Counted from the stretch's first letter, positions 23,206 through 33,150 are shown. The stretch is 64,000 nucleotides of DNA from Microvenator marinus (GCF_007993755.1 NZ_CP042467.1:3310001-3374000), one strand, 5' to 3'. The notes: a model not told the origin generated them from the sequence alone. A program made the numbers and translations.

Positions 23206-25575
23206 ATGAGCTTTAAAAAGAACACCTTTCGCACACTCCTTTGGGCAGCCGGCTTTTCTCTGGCACTAGCAGCGTGCGAGAAGCCTGCCCCACCGGTAGG
23301 GCCTGAGGTCGCCCAGACCTTTGTCACCGAGTGGGCACCAAGTCTTGAACAGACGTTGAGTGATCGCACTGAAGGGGCCTCGATCCAGGCTGATCTGAAG
23401 GCGGTGATCGAGGCTGCAGCGGAGCGCGAGAAGGCCAAAACCACGCGTGATAAACCGCCATACGATCAGTTCGTCAAAGAGATTTACGAAGAGCTCGAGT
23501 ACAAGCCTCGGCTTGTTGTTCACGGCGAACTTACGCCGCGCGGCGAAGCGATTTGGGGTGCGATTCAGGAGATCGAGGACCACGTGCTCGACCCTCGAAA
23601 CTACCCGCTCGCCGAGATCTCAGCTGCGATGGAGGAGCTCAAGAAGCACACGGGCGGCGAACACGAAAGCCTTGCGCCAACGCAAGAAGAGCTAGCCCCG
23701 TTGGTGCAGTGGGTGGCCGAACAGCCCACAGATGAGTTCGTGGTAGGCCCTGAGAGCCATGAGAAGCTCACACAGGAGCTCCTGGACTCGCCGCAGGGTG
23801 AGCGCCTTAAGAAGGCGATGAAAGAGCACGAAGAGCTCGGTAAGAAGATCGCCAAGTCGAGCTCGAAGGTCGAGTATCTCCTCGCGAGCGCCCTGGCTAG
23901 ATACTCGCATGAGATGAAGCATTTCCAGGCGAGGAAGATCTTCATCCACCCGCGCGAAGACGATTACTACAACGACCCTGAGATCAAGAAGAGCCGCCCG
24001 GACAAAGACAAAGCGCCGTATCTTGCGGGCCAGATCTGGAGGCGTGCAGCAGCCGTGGCTGAAGCGGCGCACGAGCCCGTGGCGTATACCCATCGCGAGA
24101 TTCGAAACACGCTGAACGTGGTCATCACTTCGGATGACGACCCAGCCGCGCACGTCAAAAGCCTCGAGCCACAGCAGCCGCAGTACCGCCCTCTCTTGAA
24201 GGAGTACAAACGCTATCGCGGCATTGTGAAGGCCGGCGGTTGGCCTGAAGTTAAGGCCGTAAAGAACCTCAAACCCGGTTCTAAATCCGACACCGCTAAG
24301 GCCCTCAAAGAGCGGCTCAAGATCGAAGGGTATTTCCCGGAGAACAAGGCGATTAACGACGTCTATGACGCGGATCTCGAAGAGGCGATCAAGGCCTATC
24401 AAGAGACACACCAGATGCCGGTCACGGGTAAGCCCCACACGATGTTCTGGAAGAGCTTGAACGTGCCCGCTGAGCGCCGTCTCGAGCAAATCCGGCTCAA
24501 TGTTCAGCGCTGGAGAGACACAAATATTCGGCACGAAGAGGACGAGGTCTACGTCTTCATCAACGTCGCAGATTTCCACGCGGAGATCTGGGAGAACCAG
24601 GAGCTCGCGAGGCGCCACCGAGTGGTTGTCGGAAATAACGACCGCGTGTGCGATCCCGAGACCAAAGAGTGCCAAAACGCCAACCGTACCCCGGTGCCGC
24701 TCGCCGCGTATATCGACCGCGCCATCTACAATCCGTATTGGAACGTGACGCCTAGAATCCGGAAGGAAGAGATCCTTCCTAAGGTCAAAAAGTACGTTCA
24801 GGCGAAGTACGATAAGATCAAGGAAAAGGCCGCTCAGCAAGCCATGGCGCCGAGGATTTCTCCTCTGGCACCGACCGAGCAAACTCTGACCAACTCCTTG
24901 GGTACGGGCCAGGCACAGCCAGCTAACGACACGCTGGTGGGCCGACCGCCCGTGCAAGCCCAGCCTGCTCAACAACCCTCTCAACAGCCGACGCAAGGTT
25001 TTGGCCCGCTTTCGCCTGACGCAGCGGCGCCCAGCTCAGACCCGCTCGCGGGGCTTCCGTACTACAACCCTGAAACGGGTGAAATCGATGTCAGCACTAC
25101 CGATCCCGAGAATGTCCCGGGCTGGTACGCCGAGAATAATTACGAGGTGATGTACCCCGGAAAGTCTTGGGAGTACGTGCGCATGACCCCTGGCGCCCAC
25201 AATGCGCTTGGTTTCGTGAAGATCATCTTCCCGAACTACTATGACGTCTACCTTCACGACACGAACGCGCGCGCGCTATTCGGAAACGATATTCGCGCCT
25301 ATTCACACGGTTGTATGCGACTCCAAGATCCTCTCGGTTTCTCCGAATGGCTCCTGAGACGCGATAATCTCTACGAGAAAAACAATATCCCCAAAATCCT
25401 CGAAACCGGTGAGTACCTGCCCGTCTTCTTGGAGCGGCAAATCCCGGTCTTTGTGGAGTACTACACGGTGCGTGTAGACGATAACGGGCGCGCGAATTTC
25501 CTTGCCGACGTCTACAATTACGACGACGATCCACACCTGCCTCCTCCACCTAAGAAGGCCGTGGCTGCACCATGA
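23206..25575 (+). CDS. L,D-transpeptidase lipoprotein with peptidoglycan-binding domain
   Basis: The 789-aa precursor has a lipobox LALAAC (Cys near residue 24). Residues 35-345 are helical and charged, like the scaffold of YcbB-type enzymes; 360-415 hold a peptidoglycan-binding domain (LKERLKIEGYFP ... AIKAYQETHQMPVTG); the YkuD catalytic fold follows with SHGCMR, His701 and Cys703. A Pro/Gln/Ala-rich insertion of about 70 residues (546-615) interrupts the catalytic domain. It would form 3-3 cross-links in peptidoglycan or attach proteins to it from the periplasm. The ATG of the next gene overlaps its stop (ATGA). Confidence 0.92.
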   Translation: MSFKKNTFRTLLWAAGFSLALAACEKPAPPVGPEVAQTFVTEWAPSLEQTLSDRTEGASIQADLKAVIEAAAEREKAKTTRDKPPYDQFVKEIYEELEYKPRLVVHGELTPRGEAIWGAIQEIEDHVLDPRNYPLAEISAAMEELKKHTGGEHESLAPTQEELAPLVQWVAEQPTDEFVVGPESHEKLTQELLDSPQGERLKKAMKEHEELGKKIAKSSSKVEYLLASALARYSHEMKHFQARKIFIHPREDDYYNDPEIKKSRPDKDKAPYLAGQIWRRAAAVAEAAHEPVAYTHREIRNTLNVVITSDDDPAAHVKSLEPQQPQYRPLLKEYKRYRGIVKAGGWPEVKAVKNLKPGSKSDTAKALKERLKIEGYFPENKAINDVYDADLEEAIKAYQETHQMPVTGKPHTMFWKSLNVPAERRLEQIRLNVQRWRDTNIRHEEDEVYVFINVADFHAEIWENQELARRHRVVVGNNDRVCDPETKECQNANRTPVPLAAYIDRAIYNPYWNVTPRIRKEEILPKVKKYVQAKYDKIKEKAAQQAMAPRISPLAPTEQTLTNSLGTGQAQPANDTLVGRPPVQAQPAQQPSQQPTQGFGPLSPDAAAPSSDPLAGLPYYNPETGEIDVSTTDPENVPGWYAENNYEVMYPGKSWEYVRMTPGAHNALGFVKIIFPNYYDVYLHDTNARALFGNDIRAYSHGCMRLQDPLGFSEWLLRRDNLYEKNNIPKILETGEYLPVFLERQIPVFVEYYTVRVDDNGRANFLADVYNYDDDPHLPPPPKKAVAAP

Positions 25576-26315
25576 GATTCCTCGCGCATCGTGGTGCCAA
25601 TAGACTCGCTTTAGAGAATACGCTCGCGGCTTTTGAGTTTGCGGTGCAGACCGTCCATGACGGCGTTGAGCTCGACGTGCAACTCTCGCTCGATGGGATT
25701 CCGGTCGTCTTTCATGATGACAACCTTGAGCGGCTCTACGGCATAGGGGCTCGCGTTCAGGAGATGAAAGCGGAGGATTTAGCGCGTATCGTGCCGATCA
25801 ACCCCGAGCGTTTTGATGCCGACCCTGAACGGATGGGAGTGCCGACTCTACGCGAAGTTCTAGAACTACTGCCCGGCGACGACTTTCTGATCAACGTGGA
25901 AATCAAGGCACCCAAAATCGCGCGAGACACCCCCACCGCGGCCACGGCACAGGTCTTGGCGGAGGTTCCCAGGAACTACATCGTCTCGAGCTTCAATCCG
26001 GTGGAGCTCGCCAGATTCTCCCGAATCAAACCTGGAATCCCACTCGGGTTCCTCTTTGCGCCTGAAGGCCCGCTTGCATTGCATACCGGATGGCCCGCAC
26101 CAGCACTCAAGCTCGCCGGCATCAAAGCCATCCATCCGCACTGGTCCCTCATCTCGCCAGATATGATTGAGCGCGCACACGCGCGCGGCTGGTCCGTCAA
26201 TACGTGGACCCTCAACGACCTCGACCGAGCCCACTGGCTCGCAAAAGATGGCCTTGACGCGATCATCACCGACGATCATACACTCATGGCCGAATTTCGG
26301 CGCACTGACGCCTAG
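25572..26315 (+). CDS. Glycerophosphodiester phosphodiesterase
   Basis: The 247-aa protein shows the GDPD TIM-barrel motifs: AHRGANRLALENT at the N-terminus with the catalytic His, ELDVQ and FHDDNLERL for metal and catalysis, and a C-terminal VNTWTLND. It hydrolyses glycerophosphodiesters to glycerol-3-phosphate and alcohol. No signal peptide is present, so it should be cytoplasmic. It overlaps the L,D-transpeptidase gene by 4 nt, and glmU begins 17 bp downstream, in an envelope-centred group. Confidence 0.93.
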   Translation: MRFLAHRGANRLALENTLAAFEFAVQTVHDGVELDVQLSLDGIPVVFHDDNLERLYGIGARVQEMKAEDLARIVPINPERFDADPERMGVPTLREVLELLPGDDFLINVEIKAPKIARDTPTAATAQVLAEVPRNYIVSSFNPVELARFSRIKPGIPLGFLFAPEGPLALHTGWPAPALKLAGIKAIHPHWSLISPDMIERAHARGWSVNTWTLNDLDRAHWLAKDGLDAIITDDHTLMAEFRRTDA

Positions 26316-26332
26316 CATCAAGGTTCAAACAC

Positions 26333-27724
26333 ATGATTGATTTCCAGACTATTGTGCTCGCCGCGGGCAAGGGCACCCGAATGAAGTCCAACCGCGTCAA
26401 ACTCCTCCACGAAGTGGCTGGCAAACCCATCATCTGGCACGTCATGCAGGCTTCGTTGAAGGCCGGCGCGACACGAGTCGTGGTGGTGGTTGGACACCAA
26501 CGTGAAGAAGTTGAGGCCTACCTGGCTGCCGAGTTCGCGGGGCGTTATGAAATTGCGGTTCAAGAGGAGCAAAAGGGTACCGGCCATGCGGTCTACTCCG
26601 CTGCCGAGTTCCTCAAGGATGGTCCTGCACGCACGCTCATCGTCTCGGGCGACGTTCCGAATATGGACGCCGAAACCTTGCACTCGTTCTATCTCGCGGC
26701 GCAGGAGTTCCCATTCGGCGTGATGACCGCCATGTTGGAAGACGCGAGCACCTATGGGCGAATCGTCAGGAATCATGCGAACCAGGTTACGGGTATCGTG
26801 GAATTCAAAGATGCCGACCCGGCTCAGCGCGCGATCCGTGAGATCAACACCGGCTTCTACGTGGTGCGCACCTCGTTTTTGCTCGAAGAGCTCACCAAAC
26901 TTTGCTCGTCGCCCCCAGACAATGCTCAAGGCGAATATTACCTCACAGACCTCGTCGAGGCCGCGGCCCAGCTCGAGCCACCGCTGGGCTGGCGAGTCCC
27001 AGAAGTCTCGCGCATTCATGGCGTGAACACGCGTTGCGACCTTGCGCTTGTCGAGAAGTACGCCCAAGAACACCTGCGCGAACACTGGATGCTCAATGGC
27101 GTCACGATGCTCGACCCGGCGGCCGTCTATTTAGACGTGGACGTGCAGCTTGCCGAGGACGTGGTCCTTCATCCAGGCGTGCAGCTGCGCGCGGGGTCGG
27201 CCGTGGGCCCGGGTTCGGTCATCGAGACCGGCTGTGTGCTCCATGCCGCTCAGCTCGGCAAAGAGGTGCATCTTAAGCCGCACAGCGTTCTCAATGAATC
27301 CAGCGTGGGTGATGGCGCGGTGGTGGGGCCGTTCGCGCACCTTCGCCCGGGCTCGGAAATCGGCGCTGAGTGCAAGATCGGCAATTTTGTGGAGACCAAG
27401 AAAGTCCAGATGGGCAAGGGCGCAAAGGCTAGCCATCTCTCCTATCTCGGCGACGCAATCATCGGTGCCGGTGCAAACGTCGGCGCGGGGACCATCACCT
27501 GCAACTATGACGGCAAAAACAAGCACGTCACCAAGATTGGCAGTGGTGCGTTCATCGGTTCGAACTCATCGCTGGTGGCGCCGGTCACCATCGGAGACGA
27601 CGCCTACGTGGGCGCTGGCAGCGTCATCACCAAGGACATCGAATCCGGCTCGCTGGGCGTGGCGCGCGGCCGCCAGCAAAATATCGACGGTTGGGCGCGC
27701 CGCCGCCGAACAAGCGGCTCGTAG
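26333..27724 (+). CDS. glmU: Bifunctional UDP-N-acetylglucosamine pyrophosphorylase / GlcN-1-P acetyltransferase
   Basis: The 463-aa protein has the nucleotidyltransferase motif LAAGKGTRMKS with GTGHAV, then from about residue 250 a left-handed beta-helix of hexapeptide repeats with the acetyltransferase motif (ETKKVQMGKGAK, NYDGKNKH). It makes UDP-GlcNAc for peptidoglycan and LPS from glucosamine-1-phosphate, acetyl-CoA and UTP. Length is as usual. It ends exactly where the convergent glycosidase gene ends (stops adjacent at 27722-27727) with no terminator visible. Confidence 0.96.
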   Translation: MIDFQTIVLAAGKGTRMKSNRVKLLHEVAGKPIIWHVMQASLKAGATRVVVVVGHQREEVEAYLAAEFAGRYEIAVQEEQKGTGHAVYSAAEFLKDGPARTLIVSGDVPNMDAETLHSFYLAAQEFPFGVMTAMLEDASTYGRIVRNHANQVTGIVEFKDADPAQRAIREINTGFYVVRTSFLLEELTKLCSSPPDNAQGEYYLTDLVEAAAQLEPPLGWRVPEVSRIHGVNTRCDLALVEKYAQEHLREHWMLNGVTMLDPAAVYLDVDVQLAEDVVLHPGVQLRAGSAVGPGSVIETGCVLHAAQLGKEVHLKPHSVLNESSVGDGAVVGPFAHLRPGSEIGAECKIGNFVETKKVQMGKGAKASHLSYLGDAIIGAGANVGAGTITCNYDGKNKHVTKIGSGAFIGSNSSLVAPVTIGDDAYVGAGSVITKDIESGSLGVARGRQQNIDGWARRRRTSGS

Positions 27725-30286
27725 CTATTCACACCACGTCGGTGCATCGGGGTTTGGCGAATACGCTGAAGGTGTGCGCAAGGCTCCCCACGCGTCACCG
27801 GCGAGCCCCAGCTCAAGGACGGTCACGCCCTCAGGGATGGCCACCACGGACAAGCTGATGCCAGCTACCTGCGATTCGCCGGTCTCGGCAACAACTCGGA
27901 CCACGCTTCCTTCCACACACGGCAACTCGCTGCTGCACTCCGGAAGGCTCGCTGGGTCCCAATTCTCAAGCCCTTGAACCGTGATTTCCAAGTCCGAATC
28001 TGAGGCCGCAGACCCGTTCTCATCGGGATAGAGGGCCACGATTCGGCTGTTCACAGAACTCAAGTCTCGCACCTCAGCATCGACCGCCGGATAGAAAGAA
28101 TCCACCTCGGGCATCAGCTCCAGAGCCACGCCTGGCCTCACGAACACTGGGATTTCACCCACGGCCGCGTCAGCTCGAACCTCGGCCGCAGCAACCGGAC
28201 TTTCTCCAAAAAGTGGCCACCACAAGCCCGGAAGAACCACGTCTCGGCCAACGGCCGCCTCAGTCATGACCGGCGCCACAAGGATGTTGTCTCCGAGGAA
28301 ATACTGATACTCTTCGGTCTCCCAGAGTGCCGGTGAATCGCCCTCAACCAGATAGGGGTGGCGCACGATTGGCCAGCCAAACTCGCGGGCGTCTTCCATG
28401 AGTTGGCTGAAATAGGGCAAGAGGCGTCCGTGAATTCTGGAGTACCTGGCCGTGTGCAGCAAAGTCTCCTCGTCGCGGTCAAAACTCCAGTTCTCGCATT
28501 CTGCGCCGCCGTGATGCGTGCGCATCAACGGATGAAACGCGCCGGCCGCCATCCACCTAAAGAAGAGCTCCTTCGTCGTCGGCGGAGAACTCAGCGCGCT
28601 GTAGCCCGCAATATCACTGCCGTAGACCGCCACACCGGACATCCCGAGGTGGGCGCCGATCGGAAAGATCGTGGGGAAGCCGTCTTCATAATCCCACGAC
28701 GTATCCTGGTCGCCCGCCCAGAGGGTAGGCGCCACGCCAGGCGTTCCACCATTGGCCGAGGCCCAACCCGAGCGCGCAAAATACGTCCATTGCGCCTCGG
28801 TCTCGCCAAGCTCAGCCTCCAGCATCTCGCGGTTCGCTGTCTGCCATGCCACCGGGTAGAGGTTGTGGAAATCCCAACCTGAAAGACCATTATCGAGACG
28901 CGTATTTGTGGGGAGCCACTCGGCAAAGTCCACCATCCAACCGTCCGCCCCAATCTCCTGAATAGCGCGCCGTTGGTAGCCCTGGCTCCATTCCAAGGCC
29001 TCGGGGTTCGTCAAATCCACAAGGCTCGCCTGACGAAACGCGGGGTCGCTAAACACGATGACTTCGCCCGCGTCATCCTTGATCAGGTACCCGCCGTCGA
29101 CCCCTTCTTGGTACATCCGCGTGGTCTGCGGCACAAAAGGATTGAAGTAGGCGAGGAAGGCAAACCCGCGCTCATGAAGCGTGTCCACCTGTTCCGGGAG
29201 GTTCGGGTACATCTCCTGATCCCATTCCCACGCATACGAGAGCCGATACCCAAAATCAGTGCTCGTGCCGCCGATCCAATCTTCGGTCCAGATCGCCGAA
29301 GCCAAAATCCCACGGTCGCGCACGGTCTGAGCCACCTCTTCCACGCGCGCCGGCCCGCCAACTGCATTCACCCAGAACCCAAAGACCCAATCGGGCACGC
29401 CCTGATTTCGGCCCGTAAACTCGGTGGCCTTCGTCAAACGCTCGCGTGGCGTCCCGCTCAGAATCACCATGCCCGGAAACGCCTGATACGACCGAAGCCG
29501 CACAGCGTCGGTCTGGCAGAGGTCAATCTCGGAATAGCCGTCGTGCGTCACAAGCCCGGTCCAACCTGTGGACGCGTGCCAGATGCCCATCGGCGCGTAG
29601 GCCGCCTCGGGGATATTCTTGAGCGGGAATGGCGACCCACTCTCCGGTTTGCCGTTGCCCTGCTCCTGAGTCCAAAGGGGGTAGGTTCGCCCGCCGAGGT
29701 CCATGCCCGTGACCTGAGATCCAAGTCCGAAATACGCCGCACCATCGCATTCCAGGCTGAGCTCGCCGCCCACGTAGGCATCGGCTTCGTCGGCCACGAG
29801 CTGCACTCGGAGCCCATCTTCGGCGTCCGGCGTGAGCTGGATTCGCACCTCGGAGTTCTCGACCGGCACCGTGATTTCAGCACCGTCCTCGCTCTCCTCC
29901 ATGCGCACACCGTTCTTCCCCGCGAACCATTGCGCCTCGTTGCCCTCGGGCTCAAGGTCGATCTGGAAGGCGCCGAATGCCTCACGAACACTCGCACCAC
30001 CGCGCATCATGCGCACGCCAGGGGTCTCGGCAGAACACAACGAACGGCTCAGTAGCTCCACATCAGGCCCCGCGATCTTGAGCACACCGTCCGCGTCCAG
30101 AGTCAGATTCCATGCGCCTACGCGTACTTCCCCTGCCGCCGCGCACCCCGTCTCGTCCATGTCTGGAGTCGCGTCTGCTTCCGTCATATCAGGCGTGTCC
30201 ACGGAATTCGGAGGCGTCTGAGGGTCAGAGGTCCTGTCATTACAGGCCAGGCTAAGTCCAATTGCGGCGAGAATGAGAAACTTCAT
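27725..30286 (-). CDS. Secreted GH31-family glycosidase lipoprotein (sulfoquinovosidase-like)
   Basis: The 853-aa precursor has a lipobox (GLSLAC), then a 25-residue Asp/Met/Pro spacer, an N-terminal beta-sandwich, and a GH31 barrel. The nucleophile motif WMVDFAEWLPTN (Asp453) and acid/base WAGDQD (Asp526) match the YihQ sulfoquinovosidase branch better than classic alpha-glucosidases; MRTHHG and FLGDNILVAPV follow as usual. From memory, the YihQ sulfonate-binding region aligns with GYRLSYAW here, where an Arg is kept but a Trp appears replaced by Tyr, so the substrate is open. It acts outside the cytoplasm, anchored in a membrane. The start overlaps the Gfo/Idh gene by 4 nt, forming one operon. 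Confidence 0.9.
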   Translation of the reverse strand: MKFLILAAIGLSLACNDRTSDPQTPPNSVDTPDMTEADATPDMDETGCAAAGEVRVGAWNLTLDADGVLKIAGPDVELLSRSLCSAETPGVRMMRGGASVREAFGAFQIDLEPEGNEAQWFAGKNGVRMEESEDGAEITVPVENSEVRIQLTPDAEDGLRVQLVADEADAYVGGELSLECDGAAYFGLGSQVTGMDLGGRTYPLWTQEQGNGKPESGSPFPLKNIPEAAYAPMGIWHASTGWTGLVTHDGYSEIDLCQTDAVRLRSYQAFPGMVILSGTPRERLTKATEFTGRNQGVPDWVFGFWVNAVGGPARVEEVAQTVRDRGILASAIWTEDWIGGTSTDFGYRLSYAWEWDQEMYPNLPEQVDTLHERGFAFLAYFNPFVPQTTRMYQEGVDGGYLIKDDAGEVIVFSDPAFRQASLVDLTNPEALEWSQGYQRRAIQEIGADGWMVDFAEWLPTNTRLDNGLSGWDFHNLYPVAWQTANREMLEAELGETEAQWTYFARSGWASANGGTPGVAPTLWAGDQDTSWDYEDGFPTIFPIGAHLGMSGVAVYGSDIAGYSALSSPPTTKELFFRWMAAGAFHPLMRTHHGGAECENWSFDRDEETLLHTARYSRIHGRLLPYFSQLMEDAREFGWPIVRHPYLVEGDSPALWETEEYQYFLGDNILVAPVMTEAAVGRDVVLPGLWWPLFGESPVAAAEVRADAAVGEIPVFVRPGVALELMPEVDSFYPAVDAEVRDLSSVNSRIVALYPDENGSAASDSDLEITVQGLENWDPASLPECSSELPCVEGSVVRVVAETGESQVAGISLSVVAIPEGVTVLELGLAGDAWGALRTPSAYSPNPDAPTWCE

Positions 30287-31299
30287 AGGGTATCCTCTAG
30301 AGGCAAGCTGATGCGTCGGCCTTCGCTAGCCGAACGATACGCAGCGATGATGATTTCGAGCGCCTTGAGACCTTCGCGTCCCTCGAGCAAGCCGCGCCGG
30401 CCCTCGGTTAGCGCCTCGTGGACGTCCTGATAAAAAAGTGGGTGTCCGTTTCCATAAGGCGACTCGGCTGCTCCAACTTCTGCCGGCCGCTCGATATCGG
30501 CGTCCCAGGTCAAAACCTGATCGCAAAGCTCGCCGCCGAGGCGGATCAGCCCCTTCTCGGCGATGACCGTCAGCGAGGCTTCAAAGTTCGTATTCGGGGC
30601 GAGCATCGAGACGTGCATGGACCCAATGGCGCCTGAGCGAAAACGCATTTGCACCGCCGCTGTATCCTCAACCTCGATGCGCCTCGCGAGCGTCGCGCTC
30701 ATCGCCTGAACACTCTCCACGGGGCCAAAAAGCCAGCGCACCACATCTACGTGGTGAATCGCCTGGTTCATCAGCGCCCCGCCGTCCATCTCCCACGTGC
30801 CGCGCCACGCGGCGAGGTCGTAGTACGCCTGTGGGCGCGCCCAAAAAAGATTGGCTTGAATCGAGTGAACGCGGCCGAGCCCACCTTCGCTCAGCACCTT
30901 TTTCAAGTACATCCATTGCGGGCTAAAACGGTTTTGTTTGACCTCGAAAAGCCGCGCACCGTGGGCCTCAAACGCATGAACCATACGCTGCGCGTCCTGC
31001 CAGCGAATCGCCATCGGTTTCTCGGTGATCACATGCACGCCACGTTGAGCACAGAAAATGGCTTGCTCGGGATGAAGTCCGCTCGGCGTGGCCAGCGCCA
31101 CCACGTCCGGCGTCTCCTCGGCGAACATCGCCTCAAGGCTCGCATACCCCGGCACGTCGTAGGTTTGACTCGCCCGCGCCCGCGCCTCGGAATCCACATC
31201 GCAGACCCCCACCAGCCGAAATCGGCCCGGCAACGAATCGAAATGACGCGGCGCCACGCGCCCGCAACCCACAATGGCGATAGTTGGTAAAGTATTCAT
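30283..31299 (-). CDS. Gfo/Idh/MocA-family NAD(P)-dependent oxidoreductase
   Basis: The 338-aa cytoplasmic protein has a Rossmann motif IVGCGRVAPRH at the N-terminus, ATPSGLHPEQ, the EKPMAI motif with the catalytic Lys near residue 97, and a helix NQAIHHVDVVRWLFG with the second active-site His. Such enzymes oxidise or reduce sugars or inositols at a hydroxyl or carbonyl. It is the first gene of a two-gene minus-strand operon with the GH31 lipoprotein, so it may act on the sugar that enzyme releases. The substrate cannot be read from sequence. Confidence 0.92.
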   Translation of the reverse strand: MNTLPTIAIVGCGRVAPRHFDSLPGRFRLVGVCDVDSEARARASQTYDVPGYASLEAMFAEETPDVVALATPSGLHPEQAIFCAQRGVHVITEKPMAIRWQDAQRMVHAFEAHGARLFEVKQNRFSPQWMYLKKVLSEGGLGRVHSIQANLFWARPQAYYDLAAWRGTWEMDGGALMNQAIHHVDVVRWLFGPVESVQAMSATLARRIEVEDTAAVQMRFRSGAIGSMHVSMLAPNTNFEASLTVIAEKGLIRLGGELCDQVLTWDADIERPAEVGAAESPYGNGHPLFYQDVHEALTEGRRGLLEGREGLKALEIIIAAYRSASEGRRISLPLEDTL

Positions 31300-31457
31300 A
31301 GACTTGAGCCCTGATCTATAGCGTCTCTTTCATACCATCGTATTGAATCGGTGCCGAGACTTGTAAGCACGAGTCGAAATCGCTATGTATGCGCGTGTTT
31401 TGAACCTGAGGCCTAGATACGTGCATCGAAGCCCCGGAAACTCATAGAAGGAAAAAT

Positions 31458-32972
31458 ATGTCATCGTCACTCGCAGAAACCATCCCAACCTTTATGAACA
31501 CTGGACTTGAGCTCTTTTCAGGGCTTCCGTACAAAGTCCGTGACATGTCCCCAGAGACTGTGGCTTTCGGCCGAAAAGAGATCGAGCTCGCCGAGCACGA
31601 GATGCCAGGTTTGATGGCACTTCGCGAAGAGTACAAGGGTAAGTTCCCACTCAAAGGTGCTCGAATCACCGGTTCGTTGCATATGACCATCCAGACTGCG
31701 GTTCTGATCGAGACCCTCGTCGAGCTCGGCGCGGAAGTTCGTTGGGCATCCTGCAATATCTTCTCGACCCAGGACCACGCCGCTGCAGCTGTAGCTGTTG
31801 GCCCGAACGGCACTGCTGACAAGCCAGCTGGTGTCCCTGTCTTCGCCTGGAAAGGCGAGACCCTTGAGGAGTACTGGTGGTGTACGTTCCAGGCGCTTCA
31901 CTGGCCTGACGGACAAGGTCCAAACCTGATCCTCGACGACGGCGGTGACGCGACTTTGCTCATCCACAAAGGCCTTGAGTTCAACAAGTCCGGCGTAGTG
32001 CCAAGCCCAAGTTCAACCGAAGTTCACGAGATGCAGGTCATCCTCGAGGTTCTCACCGACCTTCAGGCGATCGACAAAGAATACTGGATCAAGTACGCAC
32101 CGGGCATCCGCGGCGTCTCCGAAGAGACCACCACAGGTGTTCATCGCCTCCTCCAAATGGCAGAGCGCGGCGAACTCCTCTTCCCTGCGATCAATGTCAA
32201 CGACTCGGTCACGAAGTCGAAGTTCGACAACCTTTACGGCTGCCGTCACTCGTTGATCGACGCGATTTTCCGCGCCACCGACGTGCTTATCTCCGGAAAG
32301 CGCGCCCTCGTTTGCGGTTATGGCGATGTGGGTAAAGGCTCGGTAGATTCGTTGCGCGGCCAACACGCACGCGTTGCGATCTCGGAAATCGACCCAATCT
32401 GTGCCCTTCAGGCATCCATGATGGGCATCGACGTCATCACGGTCGAAGACGCTATCGAGGCTGGCTTCGATATCTACTGCACCGCGACCGGTAACTTCAA
32501 CATCATCACGGCTGACCACATGAGCCGCATGAAGCACAACGCTATCGTGTGCAACATCGGTCACTTCGATAACGAAATCGACATGGCCGGCATGGAGAAG
32601 TTGAAGAAAGAAGGCAAGGTCGAGAAGATCGAGATCAAGCCACAGGTCCACGAATGGCGTTTCGCGGATGGCCACTCGGTCATCATCCTCGCCGAAGGTC
32701 GTCTTGTGAACCTCGGTTGCGCAACCGGCCACCCAAGCCTCGTGATGTCAGCTTCGTTCACCAACCAGGTGCTCGCGCAGATCGAATTGCACGAGCGCGC
32801 TGAGAACTACGGCAAGTCGGTCGTTACCCTGCCGAAGAACCTTGACGAGAAGGTTGCACGTCTGCACCTCGGCAAGTTCGGCGCGAAACTCACCGAGCTC
32901 ACCACCGAGCAAGCTGAGTACATCGATGTGGACAAGGCTGGACCGTTCAAGCCTGACACCTACCGATACTGA
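31458..32972 (+). CDS. ahcY: Adenosylhomocysteinase (S-adenosylhomocysteine hydrolase)
   Basis: The 504-aa protein has the family signatures: [23 protein letters not shown], the [11 protein letters not shown] segment, [11 protein letters not shown] with catalytic Lys, and the NAD motif [10 protein letters not shown], plus C-terminal PDTYRY. It splits S-adenosylhomocysteine to adenosine and homocysteine, recycling the product of methyl transfer. Length matches the longer bacterial form with an insertion (about residue 150-190). AGAAGGAAAA precedes the ATG. The 158-bp leader was examined for an SAH riboswitch without success. A strong terminator follows. Confidence 0.96.
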   Translation: MSSSLAETIPTFMNTGLELFSGLPYKVRDMSPETVAFGRKEIELAEHEMPGLMALREEYKGKFPLKGARITGSLHMTIQTAVLIETLVELGAEVRWASCNIFSTQDHAAAAVAVGPNGTADKPAGVPVFAWKGETLEEYWWCTFQALHWPDGQGPNLILDDGGDATLLIHKGLEFNKSGVVPSPSSTEVHEMQVILEVLTDLQAIDKEYWIKYAPGIRGVSEETTTGVHRLLQMAERGELLFPAINVNDSVTKSKFDNLYGCRHSLIDAIFRATDVLISGKRALVCGYGDVGKGSVDSLRGQHARVAISEIDPICALQASMMGIDVITVEDAIEAGFDIYCTATGNFNIITADHMSRMKHNAIVCNIGHFDNEIDMAGMEKLKKEGKVEKIEIKPQVHEWRFADGHSVIILAEGRLVNLGCATGHPSLVMSASFTNQVLAQIELHERAENYGKSVVTLPKNLDEKVARLHLGKFGAKLTELTTEQAEYIDVDKAGPFKPDTYRY

Positions 32973-33057
32973 GATTAGCGTACACGCGGGCTCTGTCCGC
33001 GTGAGATGAACGCGGCAAAGAGTTCGACTCTACAAAACGACCCAAAAATTTTGAGCG

Positions 33058-33095
33058 GGCGAGGAACTTCGGAAAAACGACGTTCCTCGCCTTTT
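33058..33095 (+). terminator. Intrinsic terminator after ahcY
   Basis: A 10-bp perfect stem GGCGAGGAAC with GTTCCTCGCC and a 14-nt loop is followed by TTTT. A second, shorter inverted repeat (ACGCGG with CCGCGT, 32984-33002) lies between it and the stop codon. Confidence 0.85.
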
Positions 33096-33150
33096 CAACG
33101 TTCATTTCATAATCGGCGTCCGTCCTACGAGGACAGAGCCCTCGTAGACA

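Noticed and set aside
23692-24996. Long minus-strand open frame of 434 codons
   Set aside because: It is antisense to the L,D-transpeptidase gene, has low-complexity Arg/Leu composition and no recognisable domain or ribosome binding site.
28973-30055. Plus-strand open frame of 360 codons
   Set aside because: It mirrors the GH31 gene, which has clear catalytic motifs, signal peptide and operon context on the minus strand.
31300-31457. SAH riboswitch before ahcY
   Set aside because: The conserved core bases and pseudoknot of the known SAH aptamer were not found in the 158-bp leader.
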